In this document: in pieces, positions 1 to 10,728 of the stretch
Position numbering within the stretch: the stretch's first letter is position 1
How the letters are laid out: every line of letters begins with the position of its first letter
Origin: Salvator merianae
Taxonomy: Eukaryota; Chordata; Lepidosauria; Squamata; Teiidae
Length of the DNA stretch: 64,000 nt
Reading direction: 5' to 3'
Assembly (NCBI GenBank): GCA_003586115.2
Contig: QVOM02000073.1
Location: 51,315,712-51,379,711 of the forward strand
Position numbers and translations under genes: made by a program
Notes under the pieces: model-generated
Databases searched by the model: none
Seen by the model: only the letters and a program-made list of their open reading frames with translations
What the model was told of the DNA's origin: nothing

Positions 1-229
1 GTGTTCCCATCCTACATCTAATCCACATTAAAGGCCAGAGAGTGCTCTTCGAAGTGTCTTTTATGGCTTTAATGTGGATTAAGATACTAGCATGGGGCCA
101 CTCCACCTCTAAATTGTTTTTGAGCCACTTTTTAAAATTGTTATTACTGTGTGCTGATGCTGCCATAGTTTCAATCACTGAACCACTAACGTTCCTGATA
201 ACATTTGGCAAAACTGAGCATGAGTAATT

Positions 230-345
230 TTCTTTCTTTCTTTCCTTCCTTCCTTCCTTCCTTCCTTCCTTCCNNNNNNNNNNNNNNNNNNNNNNNNNNN
301 NNNNNNNNNNNNNNNNNNNNNNNNNNNNNNNNNTTTTTTTTTTTT
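230..345. repeat. Pyrimidine microsatellite, 60-base N gap, poly(T)
   Basis: A (TTTC)/(TTCC) tract at about 230-273 runs into 60 N bases (274-333), then a run of twelve T. The gap lies inside a low-complexity tract, so its true length is probably unknown. Confidence 0.95.
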
Positions 346-1698
346 GGCAAATACTACACACTGATATGGATGTTTATGATTCCTTTTGTATTCTCCCCAT
401 GCCAACTCAGTTCTTGCGCTCCAGAGCAATACCTTATCCCAGTAAGAGAACCACTGGATCTTTCTGAGAGAATTAAGATGGAGGATGCTGCCGCATTCAA
501 GCCTGAACAAATTGCTTTGATAACAGGAAAAGACTGTTTTGGTCACAGCTGTTGAGAGGCAGAACTGAGCAGGTGGTGGGAGTTGAAGGGAAAGCAGAGA
601 ATAGCTGTTAGCTATGAAATTTGAAACACTTCTACAGTCCACTTACAGTAGCCCAATTTTCATCACAGTATGTTATGTTGTACAAATAATTAATTTAAAC
701 TGCCCAGGCTCAGAAGGAGCAGGGAGAAATCAATTTGCATAGCACATGTCCACAATAGAGAACCATTTATAATAATACAACCAGAACAAAGTAATTTCCC
801 CAATTTTAACAATCTATTACTTTCCTTTTCTCAGCACTTTATTATAGCTTTCCTTTTACAGCCAAAATAACAGGATGCTCTGGACATTTTATGAGGACAA
901 AAGTCTGACAAGCATAAAAAATAAATTGGACCATAGTAACAATTGCTAGGCAAAAAATAATCCTTTGACATATTTATCCACAGTCAAAAAGAGTTTATAA
1001 TGATCTTCCTAAGGGTTAGAACACAAGCAACCCTCCTCATATTGGTTGCCTGCCAGAGTTTGCCACCCTGTTCCTATTTGATTGTCAATAAAAGCATCAA
1101 GCAAATCCAAATTGGCACTTCATACAGCAAGATGCTACCAGGCTTGACTGTGACCCAAATAAAGTGTCTTCTGAGGCCCCAACTAAACTGAGCAACCTTA
1201 AATACACAAGGTGGCTGTGGTTTGTTCGTAGAAAGACTTCAGCACGTTCAAGAGTCACACTGAACTGAACACCGTCACTAATGCATAGCATAGCATTGCA
1301 TTACATCGCTCTGGAGCTCTTCAGGGATTCAAAGGTCAGATATAAATAATGCGAGCCACTTCTCTTGACAGCTAAAAGGGCACGTGCTTATTTAGACTAT
1401 TTTGTACAATGAAAGTTAGCATCTGCATCTTTTAAGTCCTCTTTCCTCTTTGTCTTGTGGGGAAACCACAGGGTCCTCTGTGCCTTGATCTTGCACCCAC
1501 TAACCTGGTCCTAAGTGTAGCAATGCTTATATTGATGGCCTACAAAAGTGTAGTATATTAATTATCTGCCCATCACCCTTACTGATCCCACTTTCAGTTT
1601 TGACTTTATTTTATTCTGAAATCAGATTAAATACATACAGTATTTCAACCTTGCTTCAGATCAAACGTTTGAAAACAACAACAAACGAGCACATTAAA

Positions 1699-1705
1699 TG
1701 CTTAC
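1699..1705 (-). promoter_or_regulatory. TRPC7: 5' splice site of the TRPC7 exon
   Basis: On the minus strand the exon ends in AAAAAG and is followed by GTAAGCA, a near-consensus donor. It sets the 3' edge of the exon and the direction of transcription. Confidence 0.85.
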
Positions 1706-1888
1706 CTTTTTGACCTCATATTTAATTGCCAGCTTGATTCTGCTCAGACTTGGGCGATGATGCTCAGTCCACGATTGTAAATTCACATCTCCATTCAAAA
1801 TAGCCTCCACTTCTTCTGTGTCCCTGCAGAGATCCAGCACACCCACCACAAAATCCTTGCATTGCATAGATAACTTCCTATAGTCATT
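1706..1888 (-). CDS. TRPC7: TRPC7-like cation channel, one internal coding exon
   Basis: Read on the minus strand, this 183-bp block is an uninterrupted 61-codon exon. It begins [20 protein letters not shown], continues through [16 protein letters not shown] and [19 protein letters not shown]. It is preceded by a pyrimidine-rich tract ending in AG (1889-1911) and followed by a GTAAG donor (1701-1705), so both boundaries are clear. TRPC channels are tetrameric, diacylglycerol-activated, calcium-permeable plasma-membrane channels; in this family the segment lies in the cytosolic N-terminal part, after the ankyrin repeats and in the linker helices before the membrane domain. The EAILNGDVN...[19 protein letters not shown] stretch fits TRPC7 better than my recollection of TRPC3 or TRPC6. 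The exon is phase 0 at both ends, so skipping it would keep the frame. No neighbouring TRPC7 exon was found in the window. The paralogue assignment is from memory of the family; the exon itself is very secure. Confidence 0.92.
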
Positions 1889-1911
1889 CTATTAAAACAG
1901 AGAAAAACAGA
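1889..1911 (-). promoter_or_regulatory. TRPC7: 3' splice site with polypyrimidine tract for the TRPC7 exon
   Basis: On the minus strand this reads as a run of T and C (TCTGTTTTTCTCTG) followed by TTTTAATAG directly before the first exon codon, AAT. It is a standard U2-type acceptor and fixes the 5' edge of the exon. Confidence 0.85.
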
Positions 1912-2231
1912 TGTTTTATCATTGCAGTGTGAAATGACTCGATTCCATAACCACCTACTGCTTGAAGGTTAGAATATACCTCTGTGTGACATGGTGAGTT
2001 AGATCCAGTGCACGACCCACACAAGGGTATGAAAATGAGAGTTAAATCTCATCCTCTTTCCCCTTGGCAATGTCTGTGCTCCTGAAAACCTCTCTTGGAG
2101 ACAAGAGGAGTCCTCAAAAACATTTGAGGGCTATAGCAAAAAAGATGAGCTGGGCTTAATAGGACAGAAAAGAGCTCTGTATAGTCTTGGACATGAAGAT
2201 CTCATTGCTATATACAAGTTATGAAACTTCC

Positions 2232-2286
<55 letters not shown>

Positions 2287-3408
2287 CTCCTTTCTTTCTT
2301 TTTTTTTTCCTGAAAGGGCAGCTATCAGTTGTCAATAGACAAAAATCATCCTATGAAATGCACCCCGTTGTGGCATTTGCCATGCTGGCAAAAAATTATC
2401 ACCTGAATTGCTGGCATTCACATACTTAGTAAAGGCACAGTAGACTTGACATTAAAAAAAATTGCAACACTAAAATGTTATTTTAAAATCAAACAAAAAA
2501 ACAATCCATCTACTAATATACACTGCCTTGTGCAACATTAAGAGAACAAGGGACTCTTGCATAGTGAAGGAAGGCCTCCTTATTTTCAAATGTGCTAAGC
2601 ACTGCAGTTTGAAGGTGTGTGGAAAGCTGTTTTGCACAATTTGGGACAGCCATACACCCTTAGCAATGACACCCCAGTGTCTTTACAAGCCCCCTAGGAG
2701 CTAAATGTAGCTCTTACCAGGCTGCAATAGCCCACGTATGCTGGAAAGGACCCATGGTGATATGCCTTTGGGAATCTGTAGGCACTTGTACCATCCCTGT
2801 AAAAGGCAACAATGCTTTGGTTTAGTATTATTTGTTCTCTGGTGGCAGCCAGGTTGATGGCAGCCAGGACAAGTTCTTGCAGGCCTAAAAATATGTGCTG
2901 TTGTACAATGACACCATCACCAGTGGAGCAAAGGGTAGAGCAGAATGCCCCTTCAAGCCCAGAAAAACCCAAAGATTGAAGATACAGCAGGCAAGATATA
3001 TATAGAATAAAAATTTTGCCTAGCTCATGAGGGGCACTACAAGTGTCTGTTTACAGCTCCCACTTAAGAAGTTCCAAATTATGTGGAACATAATTTCACG
3101 TACCTCTACAACTTGGAAGTAGGGACTTACCCATTTGCCTTCCCGAATGTAAACCAGCCTGCCATTATATCTTTTAGGTGCCTGTTGAAAATCCATCCCA
3201 GTGTGAACGAATGTTTATTTTAAACCCCTAACCAGTTTTTAATACTGTTTTTATAAACAGTTGCTTTAATTGCTGTCAACATGGCTTTAAATTTTTGTAA
3301 ATTGTTTTGAATTTATTCACATTAAAAATATTTTTTAAAATTAAACACAAAAAATAAATTTCTATTTACAAGCAGAGTGCGGGATCTAGTACATAAAGTT
3401 GTGTCTAA
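1912..3408. other. Intronic sequence without recognised gene
   Basis: Apart from the TA run this stretch is mixed AT-rich DNA with no coding signal on either strand. AT-rich homopolymer-like sequence near 3290-3365 precedes the first palindromic element. Confidence 0.5.
2242..2284. repeat. (TA)n microsatellite
   Basis: An uninterrupted TA dinucleotide run of about 43 bases. It lies in the intron about 350 bases from the TRPC7 exon, on the 5' side in gene orientation. Confidence 0.95.
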
Positions 3409-3760
3409 GGTCCATTTTGCCCTTGGCTATATTCCAGATTATATCCTAGAATATGGACCTGCCATCTACATGCTGGTGCAGACAAAGGCCCTTTCTTCAC
3501 TTGGCCTTATTGTGGATTATATCCTAGAACAGGGACCTGCTATGTGCATGCTAGTGCAAACTATGAAAGTTCTTACCCAGGGTCTACCATAGTCTACACT
3601 ACCATGCAGATGGCAGGTCCCTATTCTGAGATATAATCTGGAATATGTCCAAGTGCAGAAAGGGCCTATGTCAGGGACTTCCCATAGTTTATACTAGCAT
3701 GCAGATGGCAGGCCCCTATTCTGGAAAATAATCAGAATGAGGCCTAGTGCAGAAAGGGCT
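3409..3760. mobile_element. Palindromic TIR element split by a second copy
   Basis: An outer copy of the ~180-bp palindromic element (left part from 3409, right part ending at 3760) is interrupted by a complete copy at 3487-3666. Without the inner copy the outer one is about 172 bp. Its flanks are TAA and TAT, so a target duplication is possible but not exact. It has no coding capacity and must have been moved by an enzyme encoded elsewhere. Confidence 0.7.
3487..3666. mobile_element. 180-bp palindromic TIR element, inner copy
   Basis: It starts GGCCCTTTCTTCACTTGG and ends with the inverted form CCAAGTGCAGAAAGGGCC. The two halves are inverted copies of each other over nearly the full length, with the shared segment 'attatat..agaa.aggGacctgc' in each arm. 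The length of exactly 180 bp matches the copies at 6775, 7031 and 52123. Confidence 0.75.
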
Positions 3761-4646
3761 TATGAGTCCAACTAAACATTTGCATTCTATCTTGTGACTT
3801 CCTTCCAGTATGACATGGTGATGTTTTAAGTCTGTGTGCAAATGATGCCTCAGGTTTTGACAGAGACACGTTCTAAAAAATTAAACTGCAGTTTGCCATA
3901 ATAATATATCTGAAGGTGTTTAGATTTATACCAAAGAGAAAATGGTGCTTTTGTCTGCTGAATACTGAATATATGGAGCCTAACAGCATCTGATATCTTA
4001 TTCTGTATAGAAGTAAGAAATATTTTATTATAAATGGCTCTGTTGTAACTACAAATGATGGAAAGATTAGAAGCTATAAAAGATGTACCCAAAACAAGCA
4101 AGTCTGATCCAGTAAGTCACTGTTTTATTCATTCATTCACTTCCGAAATTACGAGGCTTGTGAAAGGAGGTGATGAAAGCCAAACCAAAAACATGCCCAT
4201 CTGCTGCTAAGCTAAGATTGTTGTCTATAATTAAATAAATTGAGATAAGACCAATAGGAATGAGGCTATATTTTGTTAAGGTCATACAGCATGTCGCAAA
4301 CTGTGCCAGTATCAATTCCCATCAGGACAGATATGCTACTCTTCATTCTTCTTAGATAAAAGAGTAATATGGGTTATTCCTGGCCAGGCCTGTCTCAGAA
4401 TAGGGTATGAAATTGACACAGAAAATATCCTTTGCTCCATGTGTGTCCTTTGAGACCACTACCCATGGAAGCCAGCAAAATGAAACCAGAAGGGTGGTGA
4501 AAGAGAGGGAGAACAATTACTACAGGCAAGTACCTCATGACATCAGTGGTGGGGAATGTGTCCTAACATAGCCCCATTAGCAGCCAGTATTTTGACCTCA
4601 GCTCACACCGGGTAAACAGGAAAAGAAAAAAAACCCAGACCAGTAA

Positions 4647-5057
4647 GGGCCTGTTCAGACTTTGCACTAGCAAGCATCAAGGACATTTGTTAGCAAAGTG
4701 TGTCTACACTTGGCAGAGGCCTGAGAGACTGGGAGCAGCATAATGCTCCTCCAGATCACTCCTAGCTGTGGAGCACAAATTTATGGTCCACACCTTTACA
4801 GGGAGCTGATCATCAGCTCCTGGTATAGTATATCCACACTTGCTTTGACACATGGCAGTTCGCCTACATGAGTATCCGATCATGCCTGTGCACTGTGTGG
4901 CCCTGGTGGTCTCTATGGCAGTGGCTGGATGCTTCCTGGCCACTGCCATAGTAAGCATCTGGCAAGGCTACTAGCATTCACACCACAAATGCCAGTAGCC
5001 TGCTTCCTCAAGGAACCACAGCCATGCAGTTCTAATGTGGCAAGTGCAAAAATGCCC
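4647..5057 (+). mobile_element. TIR DNA element, ~410 bp (subfamily C)
   Basis: It begins GGGCCTGTTCAGACTTTGC and ends with a weak inverted match, AAGTGCAAAAATGCCC. The interior shares blocks with copies at 13967, 46938, 48434 and 61252: 'ttggcagaggcctgag', 'cctagctgtggagcac' and 'atgccagtagcctgc'. Flanks are TAA and TTA, not an exact repeat. It carries no transposase frame. Confidence 0.7.
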
Positions 5058-5708
5058 TTAGAATTCCTATCTGATACGTGGAGCCCAGCCTGACTGCAGA
5101 GACTGATGGATCCTCTCTCTCCCTTTAGGCAGGATTCCTGCAACTCCACCTTAATGCAGATCCTTGTTAAACAGATCCAGACATGGCTTTTTACTTCATT
5201 CCTTGCCTTGCATCCACCTTTGAAATAAGAAGGATTAATTTTGGGCTTAGTCTTCATACTAATCCCAGTGCGTGTGATAGTTTGATGGACTGATAAAAAC
5301 TGAGATAGAGGCATGTTTCCATTTACCCACAGAGGTGCCCACAAAAAGCATCTTCACTGCCACAGTTCCACGTGGCAATGGGTGTCTTCTGATGACTTCA
5401 CCACCCCAGTTGTGGGTGTGATTGGTGTGGTTTTCCACCCTCATTGCAGGGACTTTGGAACGCCACTTGAAACAATGCCTCTGCACTCTGAAATGGAGAG
5501 GAAGGATGTATCTTTTATGCCAGCAATCAAAGCACCTCACCCCAGAAGCCCATGCAGAAGCCAGCTCCTTAGGTATGTGGAAACCCAACTAGACTGTGCT
5601 TGGAAAACACTTAAGAAGAGATAAGAAACCCTTTTATGACAAACTCTGTGAACATAAAAGTAAAAATAATGGGGTTAATCTTTTTAGCCTGGTAAGATTA
5701 GATTTTAA

Positions 5709-5891
5709 GGTCCTTTCCGCACTTGGTCAGTAAACTAGACCAAGTGGCTCCTTAGGCCCTTTCTGCACTGGCCCTTATTCTGGATTATATCCTGGGACAG
5801 GGACCTGCCATCCACATGCTGGTGCAGACAATAGCAGGCCTTGCCTGGGGCTTGCTGTAGTTTTCAATAGCATGTGGGCAGCAGACTCCTA
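5709..5891. mobile_element. Truncated palindromic TIR element copies
   Basis: A short end fragment starts at 5709 (GGTCCTTTCCGCACTTGG). A longer partial copy follows at 5755 with the diagnostic arm sequence, but stops where the next full copy begins at 5892, so its right end is missing. Confidence 0.6.
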
Positions 5892-6064
5892 GGCCCTTTC
5901 TGCACTTGGACTTATTCCAGATTATATCTCAGAATAGGGACCTGCCATCTGCATACTAGTGCAGACTATGATAGACCCTGGGCAAGACCTTTTGCACTAG
6001 CTTGTGCATAGCAGGTCCCTACTCTGGGATATAATCCACAATAAGGCCAAGTGCAGAAAGGGCC
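5892..6064. mobile_element. Palindromic TIR element, ~173 bp
   Basis: It starts GGCCCTTTCTGCACTTGG and ends CCAAGTGCAGAAAGGGCC. Both arms carry the 'ggGacctgcca/tggcaggtccc' block. It abuts a truncated copy on the left and a longer relative on the right. Flanks (CTA and TAA) are not an exact duplication. Confidence 0.75.
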
Positions 6065-6067
6065 TAA

Positions 6068-6469
6068 AGGTCTTTTCACAGTTGACACTAGTGAACATCA
6101 GGGATGCTCACTAATGCAGTGCTTCTGCATTTTTGCTTCTGATTGCTAGCTGCTGTGGAACACAAAATTGTGCTCCACAGCTGTACCGGGAGCAGCTGTA
6201 CTGCTCCTGGTGCACTGAATTCACACCTGTTTCTAAGTGTGAACACAGAGCAATGTGATGTGGCTGTGCCTATGCTGTCATGTGGGATTGCTGGTCACTG
6301 TGGCAGTGGCCAGTCATCATGGCAGCAGGATACTGGCCACTGTCACGGCACAGGACACCAGCAAGATGCCAGCATTCACACTGTGAATGCTGGTATCCTG
6401 CTGACAGTCCATTCCAAGGCCTTGCAGTACAGACAGTCCTGTTCTGCAGTGGAAAGTGAGAGAAGGCCC
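6068..6469 (+). mobile_element. TIR DNA element, ~400 bp (subfamily C, diverged)
   Basis: It opens AGGTCTTTTCACAGTTGACAC and closes AAGTGAGAGAAGGCCC. The interior has 'ctagctgctgtggaacac', 'gtgctccacag' and 'gccagcattcacactgtgaatgc', shared in part with the 4647, 48434 and 61252 copies. A short palindrome around the 'ctccacagctg' block could form a stem. Confidence 0.6.
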
Positions 6470-6774
6470 CCAGTTTACTGGTAGACCTGATTGAAGAGGT
6501 CTACAACCATGCTACGCAGTCTGTTCTGCTCCTGTCATTGGTGCTTCCACTCCTGGTTTGAAACAAGGATCTTTGAAGCCTAAGCACCTCCTCCAAATAT
6601 CATTATTGAACCCTTTAAGGACTGTTTTTCTTTAGGTTTGCCTGGGCCAGTTGCAGGCAGGAGTGAGTGGTGCCTGAGATGGACATACAGTTTAGCATGT
6701 GTGCATTGATGCTAAGGTTAGGCTAGGGTAGTCAGCATCCCCATCCTCCCAATGCAGACCGTGCCTCACATAAT

Positions 6775-6954
6775 GGCCCTTTCTGCACTTGACCTTTTCG
6801 TTGATTATATCTCAGAATAGGGACCTGATATCCACATGCTAGTGCAAACTATGAAAGGTCTTGCCCAGGGCCTACCATAGTCTGCACTAGCATGCAGATG
6901 GCAGGTCCCTATTCTGAGATATAATCTGGAATAAGACCAAGTGCAGAAAGGGCC
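6775..6954. mobile_element. 180-bp palindromic TIR element
   Basis: It starts GGCCCTTTCTGCACTTGACC and ends with the inverted equivalent at 6954. It is near-identical to the copy at 7031, including the central 'aggtcttgcccagggcctacc'. The flanks are AAT and ATT, which extend the palindrome rather than forming a direct repeat. Confidence 0.8.
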
Positions 6955-7030
6955 ATTATGCCAGAACAGAGTGGACTGGGATAGCAGGACCACTCTGTGC
7001 AAGGTGAGTGCAGAAACAGCCTAAGACTAG

Positions 7031-7210
7031 GGCCCTTTCTGCACTTGGCCTTTTTGTCGATTATATCTCAGAATAGGGACCTGCTATCCACATGCTAGTG
7101 CAAACTATGAAAGGTCTTGCCCAGGGCCTACCATAGTCTGCACTAGCATGCAGATGGCAGGTCCCTATTCTGAAATATAATCTGGAATAAGGTCAAGTGC
7201 AGAATGGACC
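7031..7210. mobile_element. 180-bp palindromic TIR element with 3-bp target duplication
   Basis: The two ~88-nt arms are near-perfect inverted copies. It starts GGCCCTTTCTGCACTTGGCC and ends GTGCAGAATGGACC. It is flanked on both sides by TAG (7028-7030 and 7211-7213), an apparent 3-bp target-site duplication. Confidence 0.8.
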
Positions 7211-7213
7211 TAG

Positions 7214-9214
7214 GAGTCCTTCAAAGGAAGAACTCAGATGGTATCCCTGTTCTCTATGCATTTCTCTGGGAAGGAGTTCTGCTAAAGTACATTATTCCTG
7301 CTTCTGAGTAGTCATAAATAGGCTTGTACTGCATAAACACCTGCTCAGTTACAGAATCAGTGAACAGAATTCTATTTGCCTCACAATTTAGATCAGGAAA
7401 GGCCCCCTGTTTGGAATTCTGTTGTGACCCTTCAAGCAAAACCTTGCTGTGTTTTGCAGACCATATGCTGGTGTGGCCACAATCTTTAAACCAGACCAAT
7501 ACCTTGATGGGATTTTCAGTTCCTCCATGTCAGATACCAAGAAGATTCAAAGAGTGTAGATGGAGGCTGAATGCAGCTTTTAGGTCAAAGAAAGTGAACT
7601 GACCTGATGCACAGGATTCTACATTTTTAATTGAACAGCAGAAACATAGAGGTAATACTTTCAAGTCAACAGGAAGGAGCAGAGAGCCCCAGTTATCATT
7701 GCCTGAGTGTGTGTCTACTGACTGGCCTGGTATACTTGCACAGATGTAAGTCATTAGTCAGCTTTCCAAGTCCAGAAAGCTATAGTCACTAGATGCACAA
7801 CTGTACACCTCTGACAAAGGAATCCTGTGCTTCCCCCTTTTTACAAATGCACCTCCTTGAAAAGTACTGCTGCATATAATGAAGCTTCCAAGTGGGTGCC
7901 TGAATAATCACAATGACATTCAAAGAAGATTAAAGCTAATGCTAACTCAATAACAAAGCCCTGATACATGGTCCCAGACCAGCATATACAAATGGTAGTC
8001 ACAATGTACATGTTCACAGCCCCAAGAGATCTTTCCAAATTAGCTGTGATGAGTTAATTAATTTGGAGACTCATGTAATTAAGCAATCAAACAAGACCTA
8101 AGACAGCTAAACCTGTTTGTTGATGGAATCATGACTTCAGTTTCACTTTTTCTTGTTTCTATTGAAATACAGTATATCTGTGTGTCTTTAACAGTTGCAT
8201 TTTGGGGGAAGGCTGGTTTGCACTTGTCCTCTGTAACAAGGAAAAGTGGCTCTGAGCCAAGTTTGACTTCAGGTGTCTGCACAGACAAACTCAGATTTAT
8301 TGGTAAGAATATAGAAGTGGAAAAATGGAGGCTTCCAGGCAGGTTTTTATCACTTCGTGCAGTTTGGGGATTGTTATGCCATGCTCTATAGTTCTGCCTT
8401 GAACCTAAGCTTTCAGATTATGGCTACGATATTCTTCAGAGGATATGATTTGCTAGAAAAGTTGTATTCCAAATGAGATTCAGGTAGCTCCATTGCTGTA
8501 AACACTTTAAAAATCTTTTAAAACATACATTTTTAAATGTACCTTTGGTAACAACTGATAGGGTAATCAAGATTAGTTGCAATTATTTTATTCCGTATTT
8601 ATTCTGAAAGTGCCTCTTTAGATCCCAAAATTGTTTCTTGCTGCTCCTGCCAGACAGCAGGAAGCAATCCTGGGGAAGTCCCAGACTTTTATCTTTGCTG
8701 TTTATTTGCATAGTTGTTCCTCTTGCAAAATCCCTGCATGTTAGCAAGAATCCTCCCCCTTTCCTTTCCCCCCCCTGCACTTACTAACATATAGGTGTTT
8801 TGCAAGAGAAATGATTAGGCAAACAGATAGCAGATGAAGTAAAAGAAGAGATATGATGAGAAATCCAGTGTCATTGCTAGATTTCCCATGTCACTGCTAT
8901 TTCAGGATATTGCCTCCGTATCTTGACATCATATCGGATATAGGGTAAGCAAGTAAAAATAATTCTGAATCTTCCAGCACTATTTTTTACTACAATTTAA
9001 GCAGCTAATCAACCATGTCAGGGCTATCTGGCAATCCAGTTGCAATACTGACTAGGTGCTGACATTTTTCTAGGGTCTGAAAGGTTCCAAATATACATAT
9101 ATAATATCATACTGCTTACATATGTCCCCCTACAATATGTGTTTGCATTGTCAGAAACACCCTCTAGCTTGTTGAGATGGCTTGTGATGCACTAAAGGGC
9201 CTAAATGCACTAAA
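7214..9214. other. Intronic sequence without recognised gene
   Basis: Mixed unique-looking AT-rich DNA. Several short open frames occur on both strands but none matches a family I know, and none has convincing splice borders. Two short direct repeats of 'cactaaagggcct' (about 9190-9220) lie just before the next TIR element and may be eroded ends. Confidence 0.45.
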
Positions 9215-10261
9215 GGGCCTGTTCACACTTACCACAGTATAATGTTCTAATTAGCAGGATTCAGGCTGGCCAGGATCAGGCATGGTGAGGAGTGTTTGCA
9301 CTTGTCAGCACTAGAATGGTTCGTGAGCTGACCAGCAGGGAGAGCAGTGTGAAAGGGAATGCACTAGTTAGATAGCTGGGTCCAAACCTAAAGGGCCTGA
9401 GGGCCTGTTCGCACTTAACAAGTGGTACGTTTCAGGACACATGCTAGAACACAGGATCTACACTTGCAAACAACCCCAGCTGACCCAAAATCTACCAAAG
9501 CCCACCTGATGCTTACCTGAATCCAACCAGCTGTGGTCAACTAAATTGTAGTCTCCAACCCAACCTGCACGATCAGACAAGAATCAGGGAAGGTGTGTTT
9601 GCACCATTTCCGGGTTCAAAATGGTGGCAAGGTGGGGTCGCACAGGTGCAGTCTGATGGTTTGCACCCTGGTTCGGACCTTGGAATCCGGACTCTGGTGG
9701 CTTTTCGGACACAGATTCAAACATAGACCCTCTTGGTTCGAACACAGCTACTGAACTAGTATGCTTGCATTTGCACTGCATCCAGTGCTAGTCAGCTTCT
9801 GGAGTGTTCCAGCGCCAACAGGTGCGAAGACCTCTCTCTGTACCCAAACGCTACCGGTCCGAACCATGCTAGTTAGAGTGTTATACTATCATAAGTGTGA
9901 ACAGGTCCTGGGTCCAGACTTGGGTCTAAAATGGCTGCCAGGATCCAGACCCCGAAGTCCAAACCTGGGTCCAAACTGTCTGATGGTGCCTGTGCAGCCA
10001 CGCAGTTCCTGCCCCACCACCATTCCACCACCATTTTCACATTCCACACCAGGAAGTGGTGAAAATTAATCTTTCCTGATCTACACCTGATCACACAAGT
10101 CAGCTTCCAGACTACAATTTAGTTGGCCACAGCTGGTAGACCTCAGGTGAGCATCAGGTGAGTTTCAGTAGGTTTCAAGTCAGCTGGGGCTGCTTGCAGG
10201 AGCAAATACTCCATTCTGGTAAGTGCCTGGAATGTTCCTCTTGCTAAGTGTGAACAAGCCC
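9215..10261 (+). mobile_element. TIR DNA element (subfamily A) interrupted by an inverted relative
   Basis: It begins GGGCCTGTTCACACTTACC and ends AAGTGTGAACAAGCCC, flanked by AAA on both sides (9212-9214 and 10262-10264). Its middle is split by a second full element at 9401-9908. Without the insertion it is about 540 bp and aligns end to end with the copy at 54277. Shared landmarks are 'gaccagcaggga', 'tacaatttagttg.ccacagctggt' and 'gtcagctggggctg'. Confidence 0.75.
9401..9908 (-). mobile_element. TIR DNA element (subfamily A), full copy inserted in reverse
   Basis: It starts GGGCCTGTTCGCACTTAACA and ends TAAGTGTGAACAGGTCC. Its whole 508 bp corresponds to the reverse complement of the 54277-54785 element, including the 'caccatttccgggttcaaaatgg' block. 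Flanks are TGA and TGG, so the duplication is not exact. It lies in the middle of another member of its own subfamily. Confidence 0.75.
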
Positions 10262-10728
10262 AAAAATGTTGGCCTTCTGAGTAAGGCAGTGCCTGTTAGA
10301 GATGCACAGAAGTAACTCTAGTAAGGTTACCCATCCAAAGAAAAGAGAAAGACAAAAAACATTTAATTGCAGAGCTCTCCCTAGTATTTTATCTTCTAGG
10401 GTTTTGTTGGTCAGAAGATTTAATTTAGATTTTTAGCTTTCAGGAATCCCATGTTTCCTCTGTTTTTGTTTCTGGCCATCGGAACTTACAGAGAACAACT
10501 CCAAACCTCACATGAGCTTTGGGACTGGCCTGAGGGCTGTCCTGGAATAACTGTCTAAATACAGATGACCTTGGCCCTTTTCGCACTTCCGTGAAAGACC
10601 GTTCTTGGCCTCTCGCTAGAACAGAACATTCACACATGTGCATGCACGCAGCATTCCTGATTCTTACCAAGCCGAGCCTCATACATACCTGAAGCTGGAG
10701 AAGGCTAGACAAGTAATTTGCTGTCTTT

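Larger units (their letters stand above)
1..1705 (-). other. TRPC7: Intron downstream of the TRPC7 exon (partial)
   Basis: This is AT-rich, apparently unique sequence with a microsatellite and an N gap near its left end. No other exon with splice signals was recognised here, so the next TRPC7 exon would lie to the left of the window. The short open frames in it show no recognisable family and are treated as chance. Confidence 0.6.

Noticed and set aside
175..642. 155-residue minus-strand frame
   Set aside because: It runs through the N gap and a TTCC repeat (giving RKEG repeats), with no family motif or splice borders.
4913..5588. Overlapping 143- and 109-residue minus-strand frames
   Set aside because: The first overlaps a TIR element end; frames overlap each other and a plus-strand frame, and none has a domain or splice signal.
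3409..7210. CRISPR-like array of repeated sequences
   Set aside because: Repeats are ~180-bp inverted-repeat elements at irregular spacing in vertebrate DNA, not short direct repeats with spacers.
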